In this document: one piece after another, positions 11,963-23,430 of the stretch
Layout: each line of letters begins with the position of its first letter
How positions within the stretch are numbered: the stretch's first letter is position 1
Assembly: GCA_023634235.1 (NCBI GenBank)
Contig: JAMKCF010000008.1
Location: 2,361,001-2,425,000 of the forward strand
DNA length: 64,000 nucleotides
Direction: 5' to 3'
From: Pisaster brevispinus
Taxonomy: Eukaryota > Echinodermata > Asteroidea > Forcipulatida > Asteriidae
Position numbers and translations under genes: made by a program
Notes under the pieces: generated by a model
The model's input: the letters and a program-made list of their open reading frames with translations, nothing else
What the model was told of the DNA's origin: nothing
Databases searched by the model: none

Positions 11963-13690
11963 TTAAAAAACAATTTTTATTACAAAATGAGAATAATAAA
12001 GTATTAAGTGAAGAAAGAAACAAATCAGAAACATGATTAACTGTGAAAATACAACAAACAAATATAAACAATTATGGTGCTGTAAAAAAAAAAAGGAATT
12101 GCTGAATCAGTCGAGTGGCATTTTGTGCTATAATAGCAGTTTTGGTAAATGTCACGGCGTATTTATACATTTTAAATTCATAATCAAGCATGCTCTCTGG
12201 TCCGTCAACTATAGGCCTATATGGAAGGCACCAAAAGTGTCCCTTATCTTTCGTAAAAAATTGCATATAGGTAAACTACATTTTGTGAGTTTTGTTTGTT
12301 TTGTTTTGTTTTGTTTATTTGCCAGTCGTGTGCTTTGCAAAACATACCTTGAATGTCTTTTTCAATTTGCCTGACTTTACAGTTTTGAGGAGCTATGGGC
12401 TATGTTTTGAGTGAAGAGCTAATAAACAGTTGTCACTACCCGTTGTGTTTGCTTCTACAAATATACCTAAGGGAACTTATCAAGCTCGGACCATGTATTT
12501 GACCTTATAGGTATTTGTTGTTCCCTTTAAAGTCATACAAAATGCCCCATTATTCAGCTGATATTATTGATACAACTGTGTTTGATAACGACCAGTGAGG
12601 TTACGTTTGAAAATGACCTTTGCAAGAATCCTAAGTCCATTTCGTAAATGCGGAAAATAAGGTATTTTTGTCTTTGAATAGTACATTCCTCCTTTCTTTC
12701 TTCTGGAAAAAAACCCACCCACCAAAAATAAATAAATAAATAAATAAACAAACAAAAACCCAAGAAAACAGCAACAACAACAGCATTTGTTTGTTATCCT
12801 GTAGAGGAACCACTGCCTTTTGATCAAATTAGTCCGATCCAGCTTAGTCATTTGCCTTTAGACCCAAAAATGACCACAACATCATTTACCTTCCAGCCTC
12901 GGTTTGGATACGTTGATTTGGATGGTAGAAAAACAAAATGGCCGCACCATGTTTAAAGGTATGTAAGTACAAGGTTGAACATAACACATTGCAAGGGTTA
13001 TTTAACCAACCCGCACCCCCTTACACAACTTGCTTATAGAATGCGTTGAGTGGGTTTAGTATTTGTTTTGAATTGAGGAAAGATAACGGGATAAATTGGT
13101 ACCGTTATAACCGCCAACTTGATTGCCAATCTCGAGTCATGATCCGTCACATACACAATGCAGAGAGATAACACCCATTGTTGCTGCTCGTACACAACCA
13201 TAAAAACCCCCGATGTTGGTTAACTCCTATGTTAACATTTTGATAACTTTGTGGTTATAATGAATCAGGGGGGAATGGATCTCTTCTAATGACGATGCAA
13301 CTGTCACCCAACCGGACACTGTTCAAACAGAAGGTTTGGTGGCACTACCAGCGATCTGATGGGGATCCATATTGATTTTCTTGTACTATACCAAAGCGAG
13401 GCTTGGAGGCAAAGTAGTCTTGCATGATTAGCATTGCTCACGATCGTAAAACTTTAGTGTGAATCGAAAGGGCTTAAATGTAGTTAAATTTGAAAGAAAA
13501 GGCAGTTTTATTTTCGTTCGAACGCAGAACTAACCTGTTTGTATGTATTTTGAAGCGTTAATAGAGAAGAATGACCCTTAATACACCTTCCCCCCAAAGA
13601 CACGAACACATTTAAAGAGAAATCGTTAAGAAACTAAATAAAACGGCATCGGACTGGGTATAATCCCGAATTCAGGAAGTATGCATGAAT
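11963..13690. other. Intergenic, simple repeats only
   Basis: AT-rich sequence between the TIR unit and the HSF1 3' region. It holds TTTTG microsatellite units near 12295-12325 and an AAAT tract near 12720-12755. No conserved gene is visible. Confidence 0.45.
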
Positions 13691-16168
13691 ATTTTATTGT
13701 GCATGTATTCATTTACAAGATGTAACTGTAACAGCTGGAGCTAAACTAGCTAAATGAAACCAAGGTAAACCGCTTAGCATGCTTAACAACTACAACAAAT
13801 TACAATCTATTTGAAGTAAGTTTAATTCGATTGGAAAAGCACAGATAAAGCCACACTCTTTCAATAAACTAAACTAAGCCAAACACTTTGTGTAGATCTG
13901 ACCATTTCTCACAAAGTAAATCCAAGCGGCCCAGTGGCCATAGAACTGCTTAGCCCCTAATATAGTGTTTAGCAAATTTATATAATTTGTAAACATTTGC
14001 AGAGAACAGTCATAATAGCAAACTGTACATCGCTTGATGTTTTTTTTTAGTAGCCTGTAACTAGAGTTTTTAAAGCTGTACAAAGCCATTATTTCACTTT
14101 AAACTGGCTTTTGGTCTACTAAACATGACCTAGTCTGTAGCTTGTAAACTTACACATGTGTACTGTCAGAAATTACATTCTGATTTCAAAATACTGTAAA
14201 GGCATCAACTGGAAAAGTCTGCCTCGGGTTTTAAGAATACATGTACTGACTTGGCAACAGCAAAATGAATCCAAAGTGGATGAAGTCTATTGCTCTTGGG
14301 ATGCAAAACAAACTGTCATACATTGAAGCATTTGTGCCTGTTTATTATGATAATGTAAAAACCTTGTATTATCTCATATTATTTTGAGAAAGGACTTGAT
14401 CAAGCCTACCGCTCTTAAATTGTCGCCAAGTGTCAGTTTTTGTACTGACTTTGCACAAGCAATCCTATTCAAATAGTGTAATACCAGTCCGACTTGTACA
14501 ACTCTATGAGATAGATTTAAATGGGCCAATTGCTTAGCACAAATATTGTTTAAAACACAATCATTATTGTGCTCACTGCTTATATCAAGTGCCTAATTAC
14601 GCCAGCTTGTTAAAATCTTTTACACTGTATACGATGAACACACAATGTACATTTGATACAGTCTGGGTTCCGTGAAGAGAACAAAATAATGAGCAAAGTT
14701 AGTTGTATACTTTTAGTACTCATGAAGTCAACCTGTCAATAAGAATGTGCAATAGTTTCAGATAAAAGTTTTTTTTATATATATATAAAACAAATTGGAA
14801 GGGATCTTGACTATCAATTTGATGTATTTCAACACAAAGATAATTAAATGACAATTTCAGTATAAACAATAACAAACTATAACTTTAAAACAACCTTATG
14901 AACAAATGAGGCAGCCAACAAATCGTCGCGTCAGTGCAAAAAAGTTGTATCTCGAATTTGCTAAAGCGTTGTATCTCTTGCAAAAACATTGTATCTCGGC
15001 GCGTACATGTAATCCGGGCTATTTTAACAGAGATACAACGTTTTGTAAACAAACTCACACGTAGTGCGTAGAAGTGAAATTTTAGGAATTACGTTTTTGC
15101 TCCAACACGACGAAATGATCTACACCCTGTAAAGACTGAATTAGTAGGGTGAATGCTTCATGTCCTTAAACTGCCAAGTCCACAACTTTGCATCACCTGA
15201 AGAACAGAATGTTCCTGTTTTTTTGTGCAAACATAACTTTCCAATATGACTGCCTCTCTTGTGGAGTGCAAGGCCTAATCATATCAATAACTTTTTTTAC
15301 ATTTTCTAAATGAGCTTAAGTGTAATTGCCTCTTTTGCATGCTTCCCTTTGCATACAGGAACTACACTTGACACATACAGCTTCTTTCCTCCCCCCCCCT
15401 CTTTTGGGGGTTCCTTTTTACAAAATAGCAAAACTTAATTTCCTATACAGTTCCCCCCCCCCAAAAAAAAGCCTTTCTTTTTCAATGTTTTTGTAAAGAC
15501 TTGTAAACAAATAAAAATAAGGCTTTCAAGTATACCATTCACATAGTATTGATTATAAACAAGACTTTTTATAATTCAAACAGACCTTTCAAGTCTTGAC
15601 AGCAACCCATTATGGTGGTTTCATACAAGTGATTGTTTCCCCTCGGTGCAACCCCATAGTCCTACCGACCCTGAAATACACACTCTGGCGACTACTCTCA
15701 ACCTCACTTTTCGTCAGTTTACAAAGATTTACAATTTCTGTGTTTTCTCTTCAAAGAATTGTGGGGTCCCCTTTAAGAAATAGCACCTGTGACCAGTTAA
15801 ACCTTTTTTTTTTAAAGTAACATGTCTGAGAAAAAGTATGAAGGGAACTTTCCCAAATACATCCCTTGCAAATATGCATTATAGTGTAAAAAGTGAGCTT
15901 CCTTTGGACTGATCTAGCCATAACACAACAGACCCTACTCAGATGATGTCACCCTCCCACCATACTGGACTACTTACTTGTGAACATCACCCACTCACTA
16001 GAACCTGCTCAAACATGTGCCAAGAAACGCAATGCTTGGATAGCCCTATGCATCACCTCATGTGCTTAGTACACCAGCATGGCAGACCTATAGAAATGCG
16101 ACGTCAGTGAGGAGGATCCATAAAGGGACAAAGCCTATTTTTGTCCACTACCCTACACAATCAAAATG
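13690..16168 (-). other. Probable HSF1 3' untranslated / downstream region
   Basis: About 2.5 kb downstream of the HSF1 stop codon on the minus strand without coding sequence. A minus-strand AATAAA (plus TTTATT at 13692-13697) is one possible poly(A) signal; its use is not established. Three GTTGTATCTC motifs and one inverted copy cluster at 14945-15040. Confidence 0.35.
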
Positions 16169-19100
16169 TTAATCTACTGTGTTGTAACTGGCTGATAATT
16201 TCTCTAAGGCATCCGAGTCTTCATTAAGTGACTGCAGTAATGAATCATCGTCATCATCGCCAGCCAAAGGGGATACGTACTGAACCAATTCTGTGCCTGT
16301 GGGGAAAATCAGTACGAATGGATTCAAAAATGGGTTCTTCTCAGTCGTCTGGGATTCTTAACATTTATTTTAAAGCTATTAACCAGTTGGTGTAACACCC
16401 TTTGTATCATGTCGGGAGTATTGTTTTACATTGATCTGTTTTGTGTTGAAAAATCCATGATTACATGGTTTTGTGTTTTTTTAGGGAGGGGCGAAATCAG
16501 CATGGCCTTGGCCTCCAACTTGTTCGTGTAGACAGCCCTTCAAGCCAATATTGGAAAGAAACTTGATTGATTTTGGTTTCATTTTACACCAAGGAAACCT
16601 GGATCCAATCCAACCAGAACAAAGGCTTATTTCGTGGCTATAAACAAGAACTAGCTGAACGGGATTTGCAGGGGCAATATTTTCTAAAGGTTTGTTTTTG
16701 TGATCACATTAACTCCTGCGCTCAGTGATAACTACGAGACACACACACTTATGTTGAAAATAGGGCAGTGCCATCAGAAGTCTCGATGTTATAACAAGGT
16801 TTTGTGAGTAGCTGCTCATAGGTACTAGGGCAAATCCAGATTTGGAAACAAAATTATAAAGAAATTACAAAAACTCTGCAAAATGTCTTTAGAGAGCAGT
16901 CAAACTTCCATCCTCACCTCTGGTGTTTGCATCCGAGTTTAAGAGCAGCGTAGAAATGTTGTCATTTGGAGGTGGGAACAGGTCCTGGTGAATTAGGGAA
17001 AATAACAAATGGAATCTGAATTTTTTTAATCTCTGCTGCTATTTTCCTTTCTATAAAGTGAAAATACAACATGGGTAACAGGATTTGAATGTTACAAAAT
17101 GAGCAAAGATTCTAATGGATTTGTTAAGATCCCAAGGTAAAATCCCAACTAGATTTAGGGTCAATGGCCTACAATGACAGTTAGTGAAACATCTGACTTT
17201 TGCCTTTTGAGTCTAAGGACATTCAGAACCTACTAGCCATCTAATCTGACATATTCAATCAATGCAACTACAAATGTCTAACATTGATATGCTATAGCTA
17301 CATAATAACATACCGGCTCAGTGGTACTGCCACTATTATCTGAGCTGAAAACCTGTGAAGAGAAGAAAAGAACGAGAGCACTGATATGACAGTGAACGTT
17401 GAGCATTGCTTCTCGGGTCTTCTTTTCATTGATCTCAAGTTTTTCACAGCAGTATGTTGCCTAGTTCCTTTACCCCATAGAAGTCCTCCGAAATGGAAGT
17501 TGATATAGCTCTTCCCCGAGGTCTGTCTCTGGAACTGGTTTGTAAATTTTCCATAATACTTCCAGAACCCCTGTAACATCCTTCTCAATTGTTAACTAGT
17601 AATATCTCTTCCCGACATCAAATCTCGTTGTTTTCCTAATACCCTCAAACAGTACTTAGAAATAAAAGATGTAAAATGTCTCCCACACTTCTTTTTTGCT
17701 ACTTTCCTTAAGAGTAAGGGGGCTGACAAATGTTTTCTTAGAAATAACTCCCAAGAGCAGTTTTTTTTACTCACCCCAAGCAGTGAATCCATGTCAAGGC
17801 TGTAGCCATCAGAAGGTCCAATAGATGTCAGCAAGTTTTGGATCATGTCTAAATTGTCCTGTACACTGTTGACATGTTCTCCAATTTCATGCCTAGATAT
17901 TTTGAAATAAGAAACGTCAAGATTCAACGTGTATATTTAAGTACACAATATATTTGTGGCGTTTTTTTTATACGGGGTAAAAGTGCTCTTTTCTCAAAGT
18001 GCTCATTTTTATATGACAGAACTATTTTAAATTATGATACTCAATTATAAAGTTAACTTGTTAAAGATGAACAATATGCTGCATGCAATCTGCAGCTAAA
18101 CTATGCCAGAAACACCACTCTTCTCTTACTACGTGTACTGGGTTCTTTACAGGACCTACGGCTTAACATCCCATGTGAAGGATGAAGCTACTGTGATAAA
18201 GTGTCTTGCTTATTAAGTGTCTTGCTTAAAACCAAACTCTGACAACACCAGAGCTTAAGCCTGGTGTACTGGGCCACTCGGCCACCAACACTCCTCAACA
18301 ATAAAATTAAAGACTTAAGTGCTACAACTTTTTGTGCTGACTCACCGCTGCTCATCATGGGAAGGCATTCTCTTCACCAGACTTTTTGAGTTTGGATGAG
18401 AATTTGTCCTGGACAAATCCCCCATGGATGGATTTGGTCCTGCATTGGGTCCGAAGCTGCTCCCTTTCTTGCTCACTATCTGATGATCTACTCCTCCAAC
18501 TGAAAATGGAGCCATGGTGGAGCTGCTGCTGCAGGAGCCAGCTATCTCAGGTGGTAGCTCCAGATCGGGGGACAAAGGAAGGTTCCCCGGTATCATGCTA
18601 GCTGGTGATTCTACAATGGGTGAGTTAACGTTCTGGATGTCATCTGTTGAGTCGGGGGATATATCAAGTTCATACAGAGAGGGGTCAAGTTGACCTGTGG
18701 ACAGATCGAGTTCTGCTGGCGTCCCACTGTTATTATCACCATCGTTGCTGGGACAAACTTGGAAGGCATCCATGGGAAGTTCTGTCACATCTGCCAAGAT
18801 GGGTTCTGAATGACTTAGGCCGGGTAGGTTGTCAAGGTCTGTGTCGTACGTACTCTGTAGCTGCAAAATGTAGTCATGAATGATTGTTAATGTTACAAAG
18901 ACTTTAATAAGGACAAAGTACATTAAAAACTGATATGTAAAATTACCGATTAAAAATTTGAAACGATCCTTTGTGTTAAAACAAAAAGGTTGCACAAGAG
19001 CACTGAAAAGTTTCAGTTACACCCACTTGTCCTGGGTTTTGGATTTGTAAAGTTCTTTAAATTTCTATGTATTCGCACAATCAATTCAAAACTGATGAAA

Positions 19101-22100
19101 GACATCTCATGGTTTCTGTTGTTGTTTTCAACTTACAGGTTGTTGGCTTACAATCTGAGCGTCACTATAAGGTGCATATCTTGAGTACTTGGAGTTACTT
19201 TCTTCTGGGGCTGGCTCCAGCATCAGTTGCCTGATTAAAAAAATAATAATAATGTTTATCCCATATTTTACCACTCAGTCAAGGTACTCCGACACTCGTT
19301 GTTACTTATAATCCAGTTCGATGTACTCACTGTTTTCTCTTAAGGCCGACTGGTTTGACCATTGTAATCAGAAACTGGATCAGACGGTTCACAATCTTCT
19401 GCTGCTTCTCATGCCGCTGTCTGAGATGTACGACTTCCCGCCATAATACCTGATTCTCTCTATCAAGGTGAAGACATAAAAGTGACTTTTAAACTACAGC
19501 ATTTTTCTTTGCCTCCCACACACATAACTAAGAAACCAAAGTGAGGCTGAGAGGCACAAAGACATGTTTAGGGGTTATCATGATGTACACGTATTCTTAA
19601 TGGTACAAATCAAGCAATGAACACACACAAGCCCGATGCTGCAGCCATACGTTGGTTAGTGATTCCTGTCATGAAGCGAGCCCCAAAACAGTGACCTCTC
19701 AGTGATCTCCAACAGCTCTGAAGCCCATATGCTGGAAAAAAAAACTTGGGACTAGCCCAAGCAGTTACGGACAAATATTCAAACTGAAAAATCACAATCC
19801 TTTGGGAAAGGATTATTGATAGCTGTTTGTATTTACCTCTGAATACCCTCCAAAGTGCCTGAGATATTGTCCTGTTTGCCTTTCATATCTTGGACGTCGG
19901 TCAGAATGCGATGCACGTTATCAATCCTGAGCTTTGACTCCTCTCGAGCAGATACCTGAATGAGAAAGAGGTTTATTTTGTTAATTTAGAGCATCACAGC
20001 AGGGTACAAAAATGGAACAAGTCTAACTCTCCTTTAAATACATAACAACAAAACTTAAAACAAACAAAAACTGAACCCCTTATGTGTTGACTTTTCCCAA
20101 AGCAGGATCAACAATGTAAAAAAAATGCTTCCAGTGATATTGTTTCTCAACAAACCTTTCTTTTGATTAGCTCAAGCTGGCCAACTTTCCCTTTCTTAAA
20201 GTTAGGGTGCTGAAACTCAATGTCATCTTTCTCTGCTTTGAGAGTACCATGCTCAAGGTTTGCCTTCTTCCGAAAACCATCTGCAAAATCAAGCCAGAAC
20301 ACTGTTTAAATCAACTAGTTTAGCATTCACAAATCAATCACCAATGCAATTAATACAACAGTGGGGAACTATTCATTGATGTTAATTGTTTTTTGAGGAC
20401 TCACTTTACAAAAAAAGGACAACAGATTATTATTTGGTAAACTTACACATGTTGAGTTGGCGGATGAAGCTAGCCATGTTGTTGTGCTTGAAATAATTGG
20501 GCAAGATTTCTTTGGCAAAGCGGGTCTGGTCCTGAACAATAAAGCTGTTTCCATTCTGTAAAAAGAATAAAAGTACAGAGATTTTCGCATTAGTGAACAT
20601 TCATGTTATTTTGATTATTTCAGATTGGATACATGCTTATCTTGGTAGATGGGTTTTCTGTGTATGTTTTGGTCAACACAAAAAAGTACACTGATGTAGT
20701 TACTGTGTGTTAGTACAGTAGTTTTTACAGTAGTCTACGTAGTAGTACTACTTGACAGTTCACTTCTGACTGTATCATCCATCTAAAGAAAGTTGCTTTC
20801 CTCTCTCCAACCTCTGCCCCCCCTCCCCCACCTTCCCCAGGCACCCCCCTCCAGTAGAAATACAAAAGCCCTTGACAAGCCTGCACTTTACCCCTCGTTA
20901 ATGGCTGCAGTTGTTTAACCTCGCCTCTTAAGCCTAAAGGAAGAAGAGGCCTTGCTTGTTGTGGGTTCTTTCCATTTCCAAACTATTTTTCCGTATAAAT
21001 TTGAGGCAAGAATGCTGTATTCGACTGCCACTTTATCTCCTTTAATTTAGGGTCAAATCATATCCGAAAGACCGGATCATACCCCACCGAACGCAAATGT
21101 GAAGCAATTTTAAATGATGCAATAATCGCTACGTGCCATTTTTCCAATTGTGACGCAAGAAAATTTGCCTCACTTTTGCTTTTGCATGAATGAAATATGA
21201 ACCAAGCTTTGCCGTCTGTCAAGAAAAATTGAGAGGAACAGGCACTTTGAGTTATCAAAAAGAAGTACTGAAATCATGAAAAATCATGAGCCGTTTTCTA
21301 TGATGGTCTTACACTTTTTTACAGTGCTACTCGCTAGCGCCATTTTAGTTCCTTTGGGCACAGGTCGTGGAGTGCGCACAAGACTTCTGGCTGCGCGATG
21401 AAATGCCCGCTTGAACTGAAGCGGTCCTACTACTTGCCGTCAACTCGCCGACTTGCCGTCAACTCGCCGTCAACTCATTTTCGTGCCGTCAACTCATTAA
21501 ATATACATCAAAAAAATTATAAATGGGGCATGGAAGTGTTAAATCTGGGCTAAACTACATATTTCTTATGGTTTTCGGTACAATTTCATTTACAAAAACG
21601 ATTTTGTGTTGATAAATAAATAGTATAAACGCTTAGCCGTTGGCCGCAATCTTTCCTTTTCACGGAGCTTGGACTGTACCATTCATGGTATGGGTGTGAA
21701 ATGCAAGTATCAAGCTATGGATGGACATCAGAGGGCGCTATATTTGCTGCGTTTATACTATTTATTTATCAACACAAAATCATTTTTGTAAATGAAATTG
21801 TACCGAAAACCATAAGAAATATGTAGTTTAGCCCAGACTTAACACTTCCATGCCCCATTTATAATTTTTTGATGTATATTTAATGAGTTGACGGCACGAA
21901 AATGAGTTGAAGGCGAGTTGACGGCAAGTCGGTGAGTTGACGGCAAGTAGTAGGACCCAACTGAAGTTGAATTTTCTTTTTTAATTTTATAACTATATTG
22001 AGCTACACCCCATCTCGAGCCATCTTGAGAGGAATAGAATTTCAAAATATATTTTAAAAGTCCCATAGATAGAATTAGAAAGTGAATTTCCTACTGTAAC

Positions 22101-22415
22101 TGAGTGTTGTGTTTTTTGTATATTTGTGCTGTTTTCGTTTTTGATTTCATGTCAGTTGAAATTGGAAATAAATACCCCCAAAACGTCAACTCAATCAGTA
22201 GTGTAATGTGATAATGACATTCATTAATCATTACGTACATGATGTCATTAGTTCGCAGATCTTCAACTGTTCAACTTCAAATTTTCAATACTTACATGGC
22301 TCCATCCAATCAATTCGTCATTGTCTGCGTCATCCACAAGCAGCCACAACTTCGACAAGAACCCAGGAACGCTAGAACCTGGTACAATCGAACCTTTGAC
22401 GTCCTGAACAGCCAT
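16169..22415 (-). CDS. HSF1: Heat shock transcription factor 1 (complete, 11 coding exons)
   Basis: HSF1 trimerises on stress and binds heat-shock elements to switch on chaperone genes. Minus-strand coding exons: 22296-22415, 20447-20555, 20156-20280, 19837-19955, 19331-19459, 19137-19230, 18346-18860, 17775-17892, 17314-17352, 16918-16984 and 16169-16296. All borders are GT/AG and all phases join, giving 520 aa. The winged-helix DNA-binding domain spans about residues 13-118, with [18 protein letters not shown] and RQLNMYGFRKK. HR-A/B trimerisation heptads span about 119-201 ([12 protein letters not shown]-like [13 protein letters not shown]), followed by a basic GLKRK. A long Ser/Asp/Pro-rich regulatory segment fills exon 7. 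HR-C is in exon 8 ([20 protein letters not shown]), and an acidic C-terminus follows ([17 protein letters not shown]). Length and order fit HSF1/2-type metazoan factors. No VKEEPxSP-type sumoylation site is seen in the regulatory part. Confidence 0.96.
18140..18298 (-). mobile_element. tRNA-derived SINE in HSF1 intron 7
   Basis: Read on the minus strand, this begins GGAGTGTTGGTGGCCGAGTG and carries a tRNA-like A box TGGCCGAGTGG (plus 18274-18284), followed by a body with two AAGCAAGACACTT copies. It lies in the intron between exons 7 and 8 in the same orientation as the gene. The B box is degenerate. Confidence 0.55.
21422..21958. mobile_element. hAT-like fold-back MITE in HSF1 intron 1
   Basis: The element is an imperfect palindrome of 537 bp: the left arm begins CGGTCCTACTACTTGCCGTC and the right arm ends GACGGCAAGTAGTAGGACCC. 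Both arms contain tandem TTGCCGTCAACTC units. It is flanked by the 8-bp direct repeat AACTGAAG at 21414-21421 and 21959-21966. An 8-bp target duplication is typical of hAT elements; no transposase is encoded. The arms stay recognisably paired inward to about 21620/21760. Confidence 0.75.
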
Positions 22416-23430
22416 GATTTTGTTGATTTGATGTAAAAATCGTGTCTGAGTTTAGAAAGAACATGAACAAATGCAACGTAAGTCTCATCAAGGTCTCACC
22501 CATTCAGCGCCATCTTGGAAATGACGACATGGGCTTTGTGGGCAATTAGATTGGTGCGGGAAATAGGGGTGGCTTTAATTGATGTCATTTTGTTTTTATT
22601 CCGGTTCGACAACGGTCGAAATTTGTATTAGTATAATTCTAAGAATAATTTAATATAGATTAAGTTTTAAGTTTATTTAGCGAATAAAAATGACATTTTG
22701 GGTAAGTTTCTTTTATCAACTGTTCATTGAGATCGAAAGAAACCCCTACTGTATGAATAGTTTGTTCCACAGGTCGGCCATTATATCAAGCGTTGCAAAA
22801 GTTTTTTTAAATGAAAATAAACTTATCAATCAAATCAATAAACTCAACAACGGAGGTAAACATTTAGGCTAAAAGAATGACATTTAAAATAAATTGGCAG
22901 TTAGCAAAAAGTGGTTTGTTTGAAGAGGGTACTGATTTACTCCACAAGTTCTCTGATATCTACGGAGCCCGGGAGATGACATGCCGGGGAAAATGTCATT
23001 TTCTTGCGGGAAATAATTTTCAAAAATTTCGTTTTCTCGCCAAAGTAATTTTCCAAAATTTATTTTTGCCGAAATATTTTTCTAAAGTAAGTTTTCTTGC
23101 TGATATAATTTCGCAAATTTTGTATAGCCATTTTGTTTTCTCCAAATGTTTTCTTGCGGTAATAACTGTCACGGAGTAGTTCGATTTGGTGTGGTCAATA
23201 AGGGGAAACGAGATCGTGGGATGGGATCGAGTTGACTTATTTAAACAAATTATTTTGGAAAATTATTTTCGCGAGAAACGGTTTTTTTTCCCGCGGGAAG
23301 GACATTGTGCTTTACTTGAGGTCAACATTGCTCATGAGTCATTGTTTCTTCAGTTTTAATTAAAGCTGAAAAGGAGAGATTATTTATTTAGATATGCGCC
23401 CTCTGTTGACAGAAGTTTCAATATGTCAAG
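22416..23430. promoter_or_regulatory. Shared upstream region between HSF1 and the zinc-finger gene
   Basis: The HSF1 start codon (22415, minus) and the neighbouring plus-strand start codon (23431) are about 1 kb apart and point away from each other, so this interval must contain both promoters. Around 22985-23290 it carries imperfect 30-34-bp tandem units of the type TTTTCTTGCNNNAATAATTTTC. No canonical three-unit heat-shock element (nTTCnnGAAnnTTCn) was found by eye. Confidence 0.5.
22985..23290. repeat. Imperfect short tandem units in the divergent promoter
   Basis: Four or more units contain TTTTCTTGC or TTTTCTCGC followed by AATTTTC or AATTTTCC; an inverse-like block with TTATTTTCGCGAGAAAC lies near 23262-23280. 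Origin and role are unknown. Confidence 0.4.

Noticed and set aside
12930..12957. Possible first exon ATGGCCGCACCATGTTTAAAG followed by GTATGTAAG
   Set aside because: Good start and donor context, but no downstream exon could be found before the convergent HSF1 gene, and ATGGCCGC motifs also occur in local MITEs.
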